Assembly: GCF_964656455.1 (NCBI RefSeq)
Contig: NC_135719.1
Location: 74,260,783 to 74,324,782 of the forward strand
Direction of reading: 5' to 3'
Length of the DNA: 64,000 nt
Source of the DNA: Halichoerus grypus
Taxonomy: Eukaryota > Chordata > Mammalia > Carnivora > Phocidae
In this document: positions 11,681 through 26,770 of the stretch, piece after piece
Position numbering within the stretch: the stretch's first letter is position 1
Layout: every line of letters starts with the position of its first letter
Notes under the pieces: generated by a model
Told to the model about the DNA's origin: nothing
Databases searched by the model: none
The model's input: only the letters and a program-made list of their open reading frames with translations
Program-made: the position numbers and the translations under genes

Positions 11681-12210
11681 TGAGTCACCAGGTGTTATGG
11701 AGTACAGGTCGAGAATATTCTATGCTAACCATTTTTGGTGATGATCAGAAAAGTTCATGGATTATTGTTGGTTTAAGTATTATCTTATCCTTACAAGAAG
11801 AGAAGATGGTAAACATAACATCTGTGGACTTTTTTTTCGCCCCCCAATGGAAGGAAAATCAGATGAACATGTAAATTGGCCAGGGGGAAAAGAAGTCTTA
11901 AATAAAAGTTTCCAGATTCATTCTTAGTGGCACATTCTTAGACGAAATGGCAATGTATAGAAACCACCGCCAAACAATAAGAGTTTTAGGTGACTAAAGG
12001 GCAAGTACAATGAGAATTATTTCTGTCAAAATGCCAGCTGATTTCTACAATAGAGATTAGGCGATCAGGGCAGAGCAAAAACAGTAAGGTTCAGAATGTT
12101 CATTTAAAAATACACCATGATCCTTTACTTTGTAAATCATGAATGTAACTAAGGTACTGGGAATTCCTTCCAGAATAATGAACCCTTTGGTGGAGAGGAC
12201 GGCGGACAGG
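11681..12210. other. Unique sequence
   Basis: No gene or repeat recognised. The 64-residue plus frame at 11680-11874 has no motif. Confidence 0.4.
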
Positions 12211-12362
12211 AAGCTAGGAGGTACAGATTCTGGCCCTGCCCTTAATTAGTTAGCTATGTGGCCTTGGAGGAGTCCCATAACCTCTGCAGACTTCAATTTT
12301 TTCATCTACACAATGAAACCTCTGGTCCCTTCAATTCTAAAATTCTCAGAGTCTATGAGTCA
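12211..12362 (+). repeat. MIR3/MIRc-like fragment
   Basis: 'gtggccttggaggagtccca', 'taacctctgcagacttcaat', 'tttttcatctacacaatg' and 'ctggtcccttcaattctaaa' follow a MIR3-type SINE in sense. Confidence 0.65.
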
Positions 12363-13792
12363 AACTGGTCTCATCTTTGCTAATGGCTCAATTGTACTTT
12401 CCACACACCTCTTAGGAAATGGTCAGGGAGCTGCCGGAAAATGCAATTCAGTTTTCACGTGAGTTTCTTTGCTCACTCCACGCCCCCAGGCTGCTGTTTG
12501 TAACCCCTTTGTCATTGCAAAAACACTTTCAAGGATAGTGGGGGAGCAAAAAGGAGGAAAATAATTTACCAAAAGACTGGGTTTTACATTTACATGCAAA
12601 GCACTCATGTCCACTTTGCCGTCTCTTTCATGGCTCTGCTTTTTCGATTATTCTGTTATAGTGGATTGTTTTTCATTTATTGCAAAACGCTTCTTAAAAA
12701 ATTGTAACTTTGAAAACCAGGACGGATACTTCTATTCGAATTAGCAAGAAACAAAATAGTTTTTCGACTTTTACCCACTAATTTTCCATGTGCAATGATT
12801 TAGTTATTATTTTACCTGCTAGAATTAATAAACTGATACAAGGCTTTAGGAAAATTATTTACGGCTTAATAGTAAGTATATGAACAAAAACTGCATTACC
12901 AGGTAAAGCATACCAATCTCCTTTATCCTGGAAAATAATTTAACACTTTTTTTGGGGAGCATATATTAAAACCAATACTACAAATATACAATCACGACCT
13001 TACAGAAATGCATTGTACTATGTAGGAAATTGATACCCAGATGATATCAAGATCATGAAAGAGAAGGAAGGCACAGTCCACAGCTGACCTTGAAACCCCA
13101 GCCTGGTTTTACTGACAACAACAGAACACCTAAGGAGCATGTAAGACCATCTCCTAGAAGATAATCCTCAAATCTCAAGACCCTTAGGCAGAGCCCAAAA
13201 TAGAGAGACTCCATGTTTTTCATCAATAATGTCATTTAACTTGTAGGCATTTACTGAAAGAAATTATCTGTGGCCTTCCACTGTTTGAGTTTTTAAGTCC
13301 TGTTCCTAGGGACACATTTAGCTTATATGAATTACTAAGCAGACTTTAGCCATGGACAGAGAGTTCACTTGATGTCATAGACCCCGTGGAAAATGTTACT
13401 GCTTGTTTTATTGCTCAGGCTGATGAACAAGATTATGAGTTCCTTTCCAAATGCTTTGAATTTATACTTGCACTAAATATGAGTGGCCTAGGGCTGAAAT
13501 TGGAAATATGTGGCATCTATGTGATCACAACCCACTTCAAAAACTAGTGCCCATAACTGATCATACCCCTATTTCCTGCTGAGCTGAACTCAGTCTCAGA
13601 ATCCTTAGCAGCAAACACAGCCGCCATACCGAATAGTGAACTCTTTGCTGCCTGTATTCTAGAATTAAAGTATCTTAAAAGCCTCAAAGGTTTGCCGCCT
13701 CTTCCCTATTACACTGTGATGGACTTTTCTGAAATTTTTCCTTTTGTTTTCATTTTGATACGTAATGATTTTTTTTTTCTTTCTTCCAAGAA
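12363..13792. other. Unique AT-rich sequence
   Basis: About 1.4 kb without recognised repeats or coding features. Confidence 0.4.
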
Positions 13793-13802
13793 CCACCTTT
13801 TA

Positions 13803-13985
13803 GGGGCGCCTGGGTGGCTCAGTCGTTAAGCGTCTGCCTTCAGCTCAGGTCAAGATCCAGGGTCCTGGGATTGAGCCCCACATCGGGCTCCCTGCTCAGC
13901 AGGAAGCCTGCTTCTCCCTCTCCCACTCCCCCTGCTTGTGTTCCCTCTCTCGCCGTCTCTGTCAAAATAAAATCTTAAAAAAAAC
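13803..13985 (+). repeat. CAN SINE, plus orientation
   Basis: Starts 'ggggcgcctgggtggctcag', continues 'cgttaagcgtctgccttcag', 'ccctgctcagcaggaagcct' and ends with (CT)-rich text and 'gtcaaaataaaatctt'. Duplication ccacctttta at 13793-13802 and 13986-13995. One of only three plus-strand copies. Confidence 0.95.
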
Positions 13986-13995
13986 CCACCTTTTA

Positions 13996-14830
13996 TTGCG
14001 TATTTTAAAATTCCCCACAGCACTGAAACACTTTTAAATATCCATTAGGGACTCAGTAAACATTTGTGTTTTGAATAGCCTAAATGCTAGAAACAGAAGA
14101 CCGAAATATCACATAGAACCAGAGAGGACTCGGTCTCAGGACTATCTCAGAGAGAAACGGGTGTCTGTTCTCTCCAGATACTCGTGGAAGGGATCATGGA
14201 CCAAATGGTCCCAACAAATTAAGTCCTGGGAAACTGGCAAAGAAGAGACGTGGAAGTTCCGGTTCTTTGGTGTTACAAGTTTCCAAAATATGAGGAAATA
14301 GGCCAAATGCCTAGGACTTTCAAATGATAGTGTTTGATTTAATGACTAACAGGGAAACGCCCACTGAGCAGTTCATGGACAGTGTCTCTCCGAAGTCAGA
14401 TCCTGTTGGCAAATGACCAAAGAAGTCCTCTCCTGATCCAGCCAGCCACTTCCATGGCCAGGAAGCACTTTGCCATCAACTCAGCATTAAAAAAGTGAGC
14501 AATTCAAGGTACCATTTGCAGTTAATCTAAGAATTCCACTGAATATCCCAAAATTGGTGTTCAAAACACATTTGATTTGAGGCCTTGACTTGATTTTCGT
14601 AGAGACCATTTCTCACATAGAAATGTCAAGGTAATGAGTTAAGCCTCATTTTTAAAAGGCAAGCAAAGATTTTTTAAATGTTCTAGTTTCTTTAGAAATA
14701 TATTGGATAAACAATGCATTAGGGCTAACCTGAAGGTAAACGCAATGAGATCACATGATTTCCCCTTCAAACTAAGTATGCATCCTAAGATACTCTGGTT
14801 GATGAACCTGCTTTGAGATTTTGAGGGTTT
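13996..14830. other. Unique sequence
   Basis: No recognised repeat. The 76-residue plus frame at 14071-14301 is arginine/lysine-rich but unrecognised. Confidence 0.4.
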
Positions 14831-14847
14831 CTAAAGTAATTCTTTAA

Positions 14848-14849
<2 letters not shown>

Positions 14850-14880
<31 letters not shown>

Positions 14881-15042
14881 TATTTATTTGAGAGAGAGAG
14901 AACACACGAGAGGGGATAGAGTCAGAGGGCAAAGCAGACTCCCTGCCAAGCAGGGAGCCCGATGCGGGACTCGATCCAGGGACTCCAGGATCATGACCTG
15001 AGCCGAAGGCAGTCGCTTAACCAACTGAGCCACCCAGGCGCC
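14850..15042 (-). repeat. CAN SINE with perfect 19-bp duplication
   Basis: Long T run (about 24), 'aagattttatttatttgaga' body and head 'ccaactgagccacccaggcg'. The 19-bp duplication ctaaagtaattctttaatt is identical at 14831-14849 and 15043-15061, so this is a recent insertion. Confidence 0.96.
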
Positions 15043-15206
15043 CTAAAGTAATTCTTTAATTAATACCAATATATAGGATGCTTTTCTGATTCCAGGCAAT
15101 ACACTCAGTTTTCAGCTGAAGAAAATGAGAAACCGTTAAAACTTAAAAAGTTATTTTTCTTAATGCGAGTGAATGGGAACATATTTAGTATAAGTTTCTA
15201 GTCATT

Positions 15207-15315
15207 CCTTTGTTCCTTCAACATGCACTGAGCACCTGATCTGTGCCAGGAACTCCCCTGGCCATTGGGGGCTAGGCAGCCAACAAAAGAAATACTCTAT
15301 GGAGCTTATAATCTA
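15207..15315 (-). repeat. L2 3' end fragment
   Basis: 'caacatgcactgagcacctg', 'atctgtgccaggaactcc' and 'atggagcttataatctag' are the reverse complement of the L2 3' end. Confidence 0.7.
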
Positions 15316-17887
15316 GGTCAGCAATTTTGCCCCAAAATAACTACAGAAAGAAAGAAGTGAACAATGGAGACCAGGGTGCTTCTATCTGTCAGTTTACTTA
15401 CGAAACTATGGTTTCCAGCAGAGGTGGTTTTGATTACATAAATTTTGATTTGCACTATACAAGAAATTTCAATTAAAATTTTAAAATGCTGAAAGTCTAC
15501 TATAGACACTAAATTATTTCTGAATGTATCTGTGTTGAACATAAAAATGGCAAAGGCATTTTTTTTTTTTTTTTTTAAAGAAAAAAGTGCTGGTTATTCT
15601 AGAAATACCTTTAACCAGGGCAGTTTGCAGGGGAATTCATGACCGCTTTAGGTTAATAATGGTCATTGGCTTCATGTTCGGCCCTCAATTAAACTCTGAA
15701 CTTCAATTGTTATTACTTAATTGACTTGGTTATATTTCACGTCGGCATTTCAAGATGACCTTCCCTTTAAAAAATAAAAATTACGTTGACATAGCACCAT
15801 GGGTCTTTAGCTGAGCCTGACATTGCTGCAGCAGTCCCACACTGTTTTATATATGGTTGGGCCTAGAATTTGCTTAGCTTTGCTATCACTAGGGTACTTC
15901 TCATCATCCTTGCCTTTGATAGGAGACAGCTCTAGATAAATCCGAGTGAGGAGGGAAAAGGAATGAAGAACTAAATGCATCGGTTGCCATGATTATTAAG
16001 ATGCAAAATAAATCTAGATACACACTTTATTCTAAGCACAAGGGGTTAGTCTTAAATACCTTCAGTACCACAATTAAATATTATGTCATGCCTGTTTTAA
16101 AAGGTACTATCAGTATCTTTTCCTTATAAGTGACTCCAAGCGTTTCGTGGTTCCACTTTAACTAGATGAAAACTTAAATCCCCTTACACATAAAAATAAG
16201 AACAAGTTGGATTTATTTAACTAATGAGTTGGGAGTTTATAGAAAGGAGATATGACGCCAAGATCTAACCCTGTTATACTCACAGAAATGAATTAAGGCA
16301 TCAAATGAGCATTCCCCCCTCCCCCTGTATTGTGGAAAAGTTTTAAAAGTCTTTTGGAAGTACTTTGATCCAGCTTTGACATCATTTTAGTGGATTACTA
16401 TTGTATGAAAACTCTAATTTATTGTGCTTGACCTAAGCAGCTCTTTGTCTCACAGCCATATTCCAAACAATAGCAGGAAAGTGAAAAACACAAGGGGAGC
16501 CCAAACTGTTCTGGTTATTATTTCATAATCCATCTTCCTTATTTAATCTTTGGAATCCAGGCATGGTCTTAATAAAAGATCACGTTGACTATATATGGGA
16601 AGGTTAGTCTGGCGCACTACAATGAGACGGTCCCCATTTTGTCATGGCCATGCTTCCGTCGCCGAAGAGTGACTTTGCGGACAGGTGGGGAGAAGCACTG
16701 CTCTATAAATGGTGACATTGCAGGCAAACTCCCCATTGTTTGCCTTTCGGTTTCCTCTCCCGTTAAGCTAGCTTTGTTCCCTTACCTTAAGGACCATGTC
16801 CCAGCTGGGAGATTCTCTCCTCCCATCCCTGCCACAGAGTGGTTCTATGCTGTGGCAACTTGCTCCCGTCGGATCACACGGAAAACGGCGAGCTTCTCCT
16901 AAGAACATGCGAGCAGGGCTTCTCTACTGAAATCAGACAGGTCTTTTACCCGTCGTTTTAATCAGCAGACACCCCCCCACCCTCACCCCACCCCCACTCA
17001 GGCTCAAAGCAGCTGTAAACTTCACTTGTGCTTCTGGCCCCATTCGCCAAAACACTTCCTCATGGCCTAAACCTCAGACCACATTAGAACCTGTCAAATC
17101 TCATCTGAGAACTTCTATGATTCTTCAGGTGTACTTGCTCCCTGCCCATCCCCACCCCGAAGACCCACGGATCGGGATTTAGATGGGATGCGGGTTGGTT
17201 CTGGGTTCGTTTACCAGAGAGAATCTGAGTCTGGGAGTAGTGAGCAAATGCAGAATACATGTCCACGTGAGTGCAAGAACACCAGGAAAGGCTAGTGAAG
17301 GGGAGGAGGACAGAGAAGAGGTGGGCGAAGTGAAGTCACACACGAAAGCAGCAAAAATTTCAGTCAGTCCCATCACCGGGTCTCTAGTGGGGGGCATGTT
17401 AAAAAGAGCAGAAAACTAAGGTATCTCGGTTCCACAGAGGCAAAGAAACAACGGGTGGAGTGCTCTGTGCGAGGCGGGTGAATTAACTGTTCACTTGGCC
17501 GCCGTGCGCTAATTAGTGTGTGGCCCACCAGGGACCATTTAGTGGATGACCTCATCCAGAGCTCTAAGCGATCCCCTCAAGGCTTGAATGAGTTAAGGCA
17601 CCCCCCAAAGACCAACAATTTATCATCTTTTCCAGGATGGAATCAAGCCTCGCCGATAATGAGCAGGTACACACACCTATAGTTAGAAGAAAATTATTTC
17701 CCCTGGAGATCCAGCTTTCTGCTTTGGACCCCTAAGCTTTTCCTTTTACATGCGATTTTAGGAGTATTGAGAAGAGTTGACATACACCTCCCTAGAAGGC
17801 AGATGGAAAAAAAAACAAAACACTTCTTTTTGGGACGGGGTGGGGGGGTGGGAGTGGTGCTGCGTAGGGATGAGGGTGGAAAGGAGT
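15316..17887. other. Repeat-free block, candidate regulatory DNA
   Basis: About 2.5 kb with no recognised transposon except an 18-base T run near 15560. At 15645-15730 homeodomain-like cores cluster (ttaataa, caattaa, caattg, ttaattga). 16585-16902 is open in one plus frame but unrecognised. 16971-16998 and 17836-17858 are C- or G-rich. In mammals such gaps near developmental genes often hold conserved enhancers; that is inference here. Confidence 0.4.
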
Positions 17888-18093
17888 CTATGAAGTCACC
17901 TTAAATATCTGTGCTGGATCAGCTTTGCCCTCAGTGGACCCCATGCCATGCTTCAGATGGGCTCTTTGTGACCGCAGATGCTTGGCAAGTCCATATATGC
18001 CAGAGAGAACATCATTTAGTTTTATGTCGTACACACACTCCTGATTTCTGGGTTGGCATAATTCATCAGTGCAGTTTGCAGAATGCTCCATAA
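17888..18093 (-). other. Open frame with splice-like edges, possible exon or conserved element
   Basis: On the minus strand a 67-residue frame runs from an ATG at 18091, after 'ttttgttttatggag', to a stop at 17888. Seven codons before its end the frame meets 'tatttaag' followed by 'gtgact', a fair splice donor. An AG lies just after the ATG (atggag/cattctg). Its composition is balanced and non-repetitive, with five cysteine or histidine codons near the start. I do not recognise the protein. It lies 2.5 kb downstream of the CDIN1 stop, so it could be an alternative CDIN1 3' exon, a lncRNA exon or a conserved non-coding element. A chance frame of this length is also common. Confidence 0.25.
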
Positions 18094-19150
18094 AACAAAA
18101 TTTGGCTTAAATGTTAATGTTCTAATGACGACAGCAATAAAAATAACAAGAACAAAAAAAACCACGTTGTCATGTCTCACTTTCCACGGCCATTTTTATT
18201 ATCAAAACTAAAAAAAACAAACCAAAACCAAAACCAAACGAGTAAACAACACCTATCGATAGAACAGAGGTAAGTATTTCTACCATAAAAGGAAAAAGAA
18301 CAAGGAAATTTTAAGCTTTCCATTTGGGAACACGACTCCTGTCCCCCTACACTCTTCTAATTGAGCAATAGTACCAATAATCGCATTAGATTTATGTGGG
18401 CAAAATCTTATTATGATAAAGTTACAAGTTATTCAAACTATGTCCAGTTCACTGGTTTCTTTCCCACTTGTTAGGGCCAAATGTTAAACCCGCCTTCATA
18501 GAGAGGAGCTGGTGCCTCTGCAGAGAGCACCAACACCTTCTCACAACACATCAGGTTAGGGCACCGGGGAGGAGGAGGAATCCGAAATGCGAGCACCTCT
18601 TTTATTTTTTCATTTATTTGTGCCCCCTCATCATAAATTTGTTTAATGTAAAACAAATCCTTGACAAGGGTTTCACAGGGTTTTCAGCATCTGTGCAGAT
18701 AAATGTAATTTATTCCCCTAAAGAAGAAAAAGCAGCTTAGAGCATGCCATGAAAACCGTTTAACAACAGTTTTGGTTCAAATGTGGGCATGTGTTTGCCT
18801 GTACCAGCAGTGGTTTCGGACCACTCCCTTGCACTCCCCAAACCTGCCTGATACTTCTACACTGAAACAGGCGCCTGCCAGAGCCCTCCTTCCCATCTCT
18901 CCTTCCTCCTTTTCTGTTCAGTGCGACCCACGACTGAGTTAAAATCCATGCGTCTGGACCGGACATGCTTGTGTCCTTCAAAAGGAAAGGCAGCTGGCTG
19001 ACCTTTGCAAACCTCCTTTAGGTACAAAATGAACAAGGTACAAAGGGCAGCTTTAGTCTTTCGAAAGCAGCAAGCAGTGTGTGTAACTGAAAGGTGTCTG
19101 CAGAAGTTCTTTTTGTTAATACTTCCAAACTCATCTTCGACATTATAGAA
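18094..19150. other. Unique sequence
   Basis: A/C-rich text at 18150-18260 is low complexity. No repeat or coding exon recognised. Confidence 0.4.
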
Positions 19151-19166
19151 GATACTATGTATTTTC

Positions 19167-19368
19167 TTTTTTTTTTTTTTTAAAGATTTATTTATTTTTT
19201 GATGGAGAGACAGGCAGCGAGAGAGGGAACACAAGCAGGGGGAGTGGGAGAGGGAGAAGCAGGCTTCCCGCGGAGCAGGGAGCCCGATGTGGGACTCGAT
19301 CCCAGGACCCTGGGATCACGACCTGAGCCGAAGACAGACGCTTAACGACTGAGCCACCCAGGCGCCCC
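19167..19368 (-). repeat. Young CAN SINE with perfect 16-bp duplication
   Basis: T run, 'gagagagggaacacaagcag' body and head 'gagccacccaggcgcccc'. gatactatgtattttc is identical at 19151-19166 and 19369-19384. It lies just beyond the proposed end of the CDIN1 3' UTR. Confidence 0.96.
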
Positions 19369-19548
19369 GATACTATGTATTTTCAACATGGGGGCAAACA
19401 TTTTATAAATACATTTTGGGGGATAGATACGTTTTTGGCCTCCCAAAAGATAGGTTTATAATGAATTTATTGATGTTTTCCTTTAGGCTGAAGTTTGGTT
19501 TGCAGTATAAAAAGTGAATAAATTAAAGTGAACAAATACAAAATCCCC

Positions 19549-19595
19549 TTTATTTTGCTTATTTGAAAGAAAAAAAAAATCACTCCATGTTTATT
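19549..19595 (-). promoter_or_regulatory. Candidate CDIN1 poly(A) signals
   Basis: Two minus-strand AATAAA hexamers lie at 19595-19590 and 19554-19549. The second is followed within 30 bases by a G/U-rich stretch (ggggattttgtatttg), the usual downstream element. They are the first canonical signals after the stop codon. Chance AATAAA is common in AT-rich DNA, so this is a candidate only. Confidence 0.35.
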
Positions 19596-20160
19596 TCTGG
19601 TACACTTAATTCATTCAAAGCTGAACGCTGCTAATGCCTAAGTTATTTGAGTGTTATGTAATTACATAGTAGAAAATGCAGATACAAAGCAGTGCACAGA
19701 ATGTGCTTTTAAAAAATTATACTCATAAAAATACTGACTACCCATACATACTGACAAGTAGCCGTGTTTAAAAATAAGCTTTGTCCAGACTGGCACCACG
19801 CTTCAATGGTCTCCCCTGAGCCCCCAGACCAAAGGAGGAGTGTGGTTTCCAGACACAATGTAACCAATACTTTTTTACATGAGATAAAGGGAAAGTCTTT
19901 GGTGTTCAAATAAGTATTATAAAAAGAGGAAATTCTCATCAAGTATATTTTTTCAGCTTGGCTTAATGCCAGCAAGTCAGGAAACCGTAAAGACTGGACA
20001 AAACTAGCACAAGCTACCGTTGAGGTCTACCGAAGCCTTGCAGGTGAGAGCAAAAATCGAGTTTCAGCCTCCACGTCCTCCGCTCTGCTAGGACTGTGCT
20101 AGATTATTCCGTGATGGGGATGCAACCCTGGGTCCCTGTGAGTGGATAGGATGAGAACAG

Positions 20161-20229
20161 GGGAGGGAGGGAGGGAGGGAGGGAGGGAGGATGAATGAAT
20201 GGAGGCTTAGAAAAAAAAAAAAAAAAAAA
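20161..20229. repeat. (GGGA)n microsatellite plus A19 run
   Basis: Thirty bases of pure GGGA repeat (20161-20190), a short (GAAT)-like spacer and 19 A residues (20211-20229). On the CDIN1 transcript strand this reads as U19 followed by UCCC repeats in the 3' UTR. Confidence 0.9.
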
Positions 20230-20604
20230 GAGGGTGATTTGGGAACTGGGAGGAGAATTGAAAAATCACACCTTTCAGTCCCCACATTTCTTCTTTTGTT
20301 CAGTATACAAGGAGAAACCATCCGGAAGGAAGAGAGATTATGACTATCTGTAAACTAACTGTTTGACAGAGACAGAAATGCTGATAATGAGTGGGTTGTG
20401 TCTGTAGTTCTTGGCTGTTCACATCAGCAATGGATGAAGGAAAACAGAAACTGCTGATATGTTTGTCTGAAGAGGTAGTGGCGTGGCCACGGGCAGCAAG
20501 AGTTCAGCTCAAGTTCAGGGCAGATGCTGCCAGGAGTTTACACGGCAGGAAAGTCAAATTGCTTCCGGATTCACCTTTTCCTCCCGGCTTCTCTTCCAGG
20601 ATCA

Positions 20605-24135
<3,531 letters not shown>

Positions 24136-24250
24136 TGTATCCCAGAGATTCTCTCTGCTAGACTGTGATGCTACAGAGGCCGAAGACCGTGTTTTATGTA
24201 TGTGCGTGTTCTCCAGGCTTAGCGCAGTGCCCGGCAGGTGACGGCGACCC
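24136..24250 (+). repeat. L2 3' end fragment
   Basis: 'ctgctagactgtgatgctac', 'gaccgtgttttatgtatg' and 'gcgcagtgcccggcaggtga' follow the L2 3' end in sense. Confidence 0.6.
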
Positions 24251-24442
24251 TCAAGGACAGGAACCCAGACTTAATAATAGGGTCAGACAGCTTTGTGCTG
24301 GTTGCCGAATCACGGGCAGCCTAGAGGTAGTGGGCGCGCTGGCAGGACTCGGCCACTGCCACGGCCTGGCATTTTTACTAGTGACCACGATGAGTGCGCT
24401 GATGGCATACGCACAGATCACACGGATGATGGGAACAGTTAC

Positions 24443-24690
24443 ACGTTAACTATTACCACTTTCATAGCATTTACTATGTGCCAGACACTGTTCTAAGCAC
24501 TTCGCACAGATCGACCCGTTTATTTCTCAGGGCAACTCCACGAGGTAGGTGCAATTAATGTCCCCATTCTGCAAATGAAGAAACTGAGGCACAGAGTAAT
24601 TAAGCAGCTGGCCAAAGGTCTTATGGCTAAAAAGTGGAAGAACAGGTTTTGGAACCCAGGCAGTCTGGTTGCAGGGTCTGGGACTGTCTC
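24443..24690 (-). repeat. MIR SINE, nearly full length
   Basis: 'tactatgtgccagacactgt', 'ttctaagcacttcgcacag', 'gaagaaactgaggcacagag' and 'ggaacccaggcagtctggtt' are the reverse complement of MIR in order. Confidence 0.88.
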
Positions 24691-26229
24691 ACTACGAGGT
24701 GGCAATGGACCTATTATACAGGGGGACATCCTATTAGACTAACCAGAGAAAGAGAGGAAGTGCCTTCTGTACCAGTGAGACCATGCCTAGAGTGTTTTGC
24801 AGGATTCTGGTGTCACATTTTAAGAGGAATATCTCTGGTCTGGAATTGATCCGGAGGAGAACGCTAGGATATTTGAAGAACTGTTAGAATCACAGAGTAT
24901 GTGTGACCTAGAAATAAGCACATAGGGTGGTAACATGCTCATTCACCAGCCTCTGATTTTTAGGCCACTCCTGGGGAGAAGTGATTAGACTCATGCTGTA
25001 GTTCTCGAGCAGACTTCGGGCAACGTCTGAAAGTTACCAGGAATTGTGTATGGATTCAACTTGAATAAAAATTTTTCTGCCAATGTAGCTTTTGAAAACA
25101 CGGAGTGAGCTGCCTTACACATTAGTGACATTTCTGTGACTGGATCTATTAAATCGAGGCTGAGCTTTCATCAATTTTTTTAAAAAAATGGAGTCAGCCC
25201 GTAAGTATTTTTTATATGAAATCCTGCACACTCAGCATCTTTTGAGACATTAGTTGATCTGGCAACAATCAGCTGGAACTAAAGCAACAGCTACCCCCTT
25301 TAGACAAGACATATGTTTCAGGTTTGGTGCAGTCCCCACCATTCTCTGGTACTCCTGATGTCGAGGCTCCATACCAGGTGCCATTTATCATTGTGCTGGT
25401 GCTGCAGACTTTCATTGTAGAGACCCATTTCTCCCTACTTCCATTTCTGTCAAATTTGGGAAAGCCAAAGAGAACGGCAGAGGGTTTCATGTTTCAAGAA
25501 AGAAATCGAAGCAGCCACATTTCTTATGTCCTGCCTACTTGGCTCACTTAATGCTGTGTACCTATCCCCATGGACATTTGAATTCTTGACCCCAGCCTGG
25601 GAGATCTAACTCAGAGGTTCCCAAATTTGGGCCAGAGCCTCTTGAGATGATATACGCAGATCCTTATGCGCACCAAGCGCTATCCTCAGACAGAAAAAAT
25701 AAACAGGTCTTATTTTAAAAATGCAGATAAAATAGGGTTCACAGCTTTCAGTCATCATGGATTGTCTAAGTAGATGGGATCTAAAAGCACAGCTATAATC
25801 ACATGGGGGACAGCAAAACTTGTTTAAGGATTTTCAAATTTGGCAAGACTGGGGGGAAGCTGTTCTAATTGGTTAGAACTTCTATGGGTGGATATTACAT
25901 ACAGGTGAAAAGCATATACGTATAAAGGAGGATTTATGAAATGGGTAATTCTAGGGCATATTAAAGACGTGTGGAAATACCTAGCAGATTTGTAACTAAC
26001 CTGTCCTTGCACAGAAGGTTCATCTTCACAGTAAAAAAATGAGCTAGAAGGAAAGGCCCCCTAGGTATGGCATCAGATTCCATTTAGAACTCACTCTACA
26101 GACAGCAGTTTCTACCTATAGGAAAAGAGGCGCACAAGAGAAGCATCAGACTAAGTTGGGCAACAACAGGAGTGAGAAAAGGCCCACAGCAGTGGTAGTC
26201 CTGGAATGCTGGGCTGCAGCTAAGACACT
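24691..26229. other. Unique intronic sequence
   Basis: No repeat or exon recognised with confidence. A minus frame at 25269-25490 (73 residues) has no known domain. Confidence 0.4.
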
Positions 26230-26770
26230 GACGGATACTGTGGTCAGCCGACTTATAAGGTGACCTCAACGATACCTGCCTCTTGGGATTCAGGCCCTCG
26301 TGTAATCCCCTCCCCCTGAATGTTGACTGGATCTAGTGACTTGCTTCTAACAAGGGAATATAGCAAAAGTGATGGGATGTCCCTTCTGTGATTAGGTTAC
26401 AAGAGACAGACTTCCATCTTGCTACCAGATACTTTCTCTTGCCTTTTCGACTTGTATACTTTGATGAAGCAAACTGCCATTTGGGAGAGGCCCACGCAGC
26501 AGGGAAGTGAGGGTGGCCTGTGGCCAACAGTCCGAGAGGAATGTAGCCCTGTGCGCAACAGCTCCTAAGGAGCTGAATCCTGCCAACAACCCGAGTGAGT
26601 TTGGAAGGGTTTCTTTCCTCAGTCAAACCTTCAGATGAGACCACACTCCCTGGGCCAATATCTTGAATGTGGCCTGTGAGAGAGAGGAAAGAACAGAACC
26701 CAGCTAAGCTATGCCCCTATTCCTGAATCACAGAAAAAGTGAGGTAACAAATGTGTGTTACTTTAATTCG
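26230..26770 (+). mobile_element. Solo LTR, ERVL-MaLR (MLT1-like)
   Basis: 'tgatgaagcaaactgccatt', 'gagaggcccacgcagcaggg', 'gctgaatcctgccaacaacc', 'ccttcagatgagaccaca' and 'cagaaaaagtgaggtaacaa' follow an old MaLR-type LTR ending in the ...ataaatgtgtgtt... block. No internal retroviral region is seen. The family assignment is from memory. Confidence 0.5.

Larger units (their letters stand above)
19540..20604 (-). other. CDIN1: Probable CDIN1 3' UTR
   Basis: This is the stretch after the CDIN1 stop codon on the minus strand. No poly(A) signal AATAAA is seen on that strand until 19595-19590 and again at 19554-19549, so a 3' UTR of roughly 1 kb is the simplest reading. It contains a (TCCC)n tract and an oligo-T run on the transcribed strand (20161-20229). 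The true cleavage site and any alternative UTRs cannot be fixed from sequence alone. Confidence 0.45.

Noticed and set aside
16585..16902. 105-residue plus-strand frame
   Set aside because: No recognised motif and no splice or promoter context. Kept only as part of a repeat-free block.
1..20604. MEIS2 exons downstream of CDIN1
   Set aside because: Expected by human synteny further to the left, but no homeodomain or MEIS N-terminal coding sequence was seen in this window.
25269..25490. Possible processed pseudogene on the minus strand
   Set aside because: No poly(A) tail, no duplication and no parent protein that I recognise.
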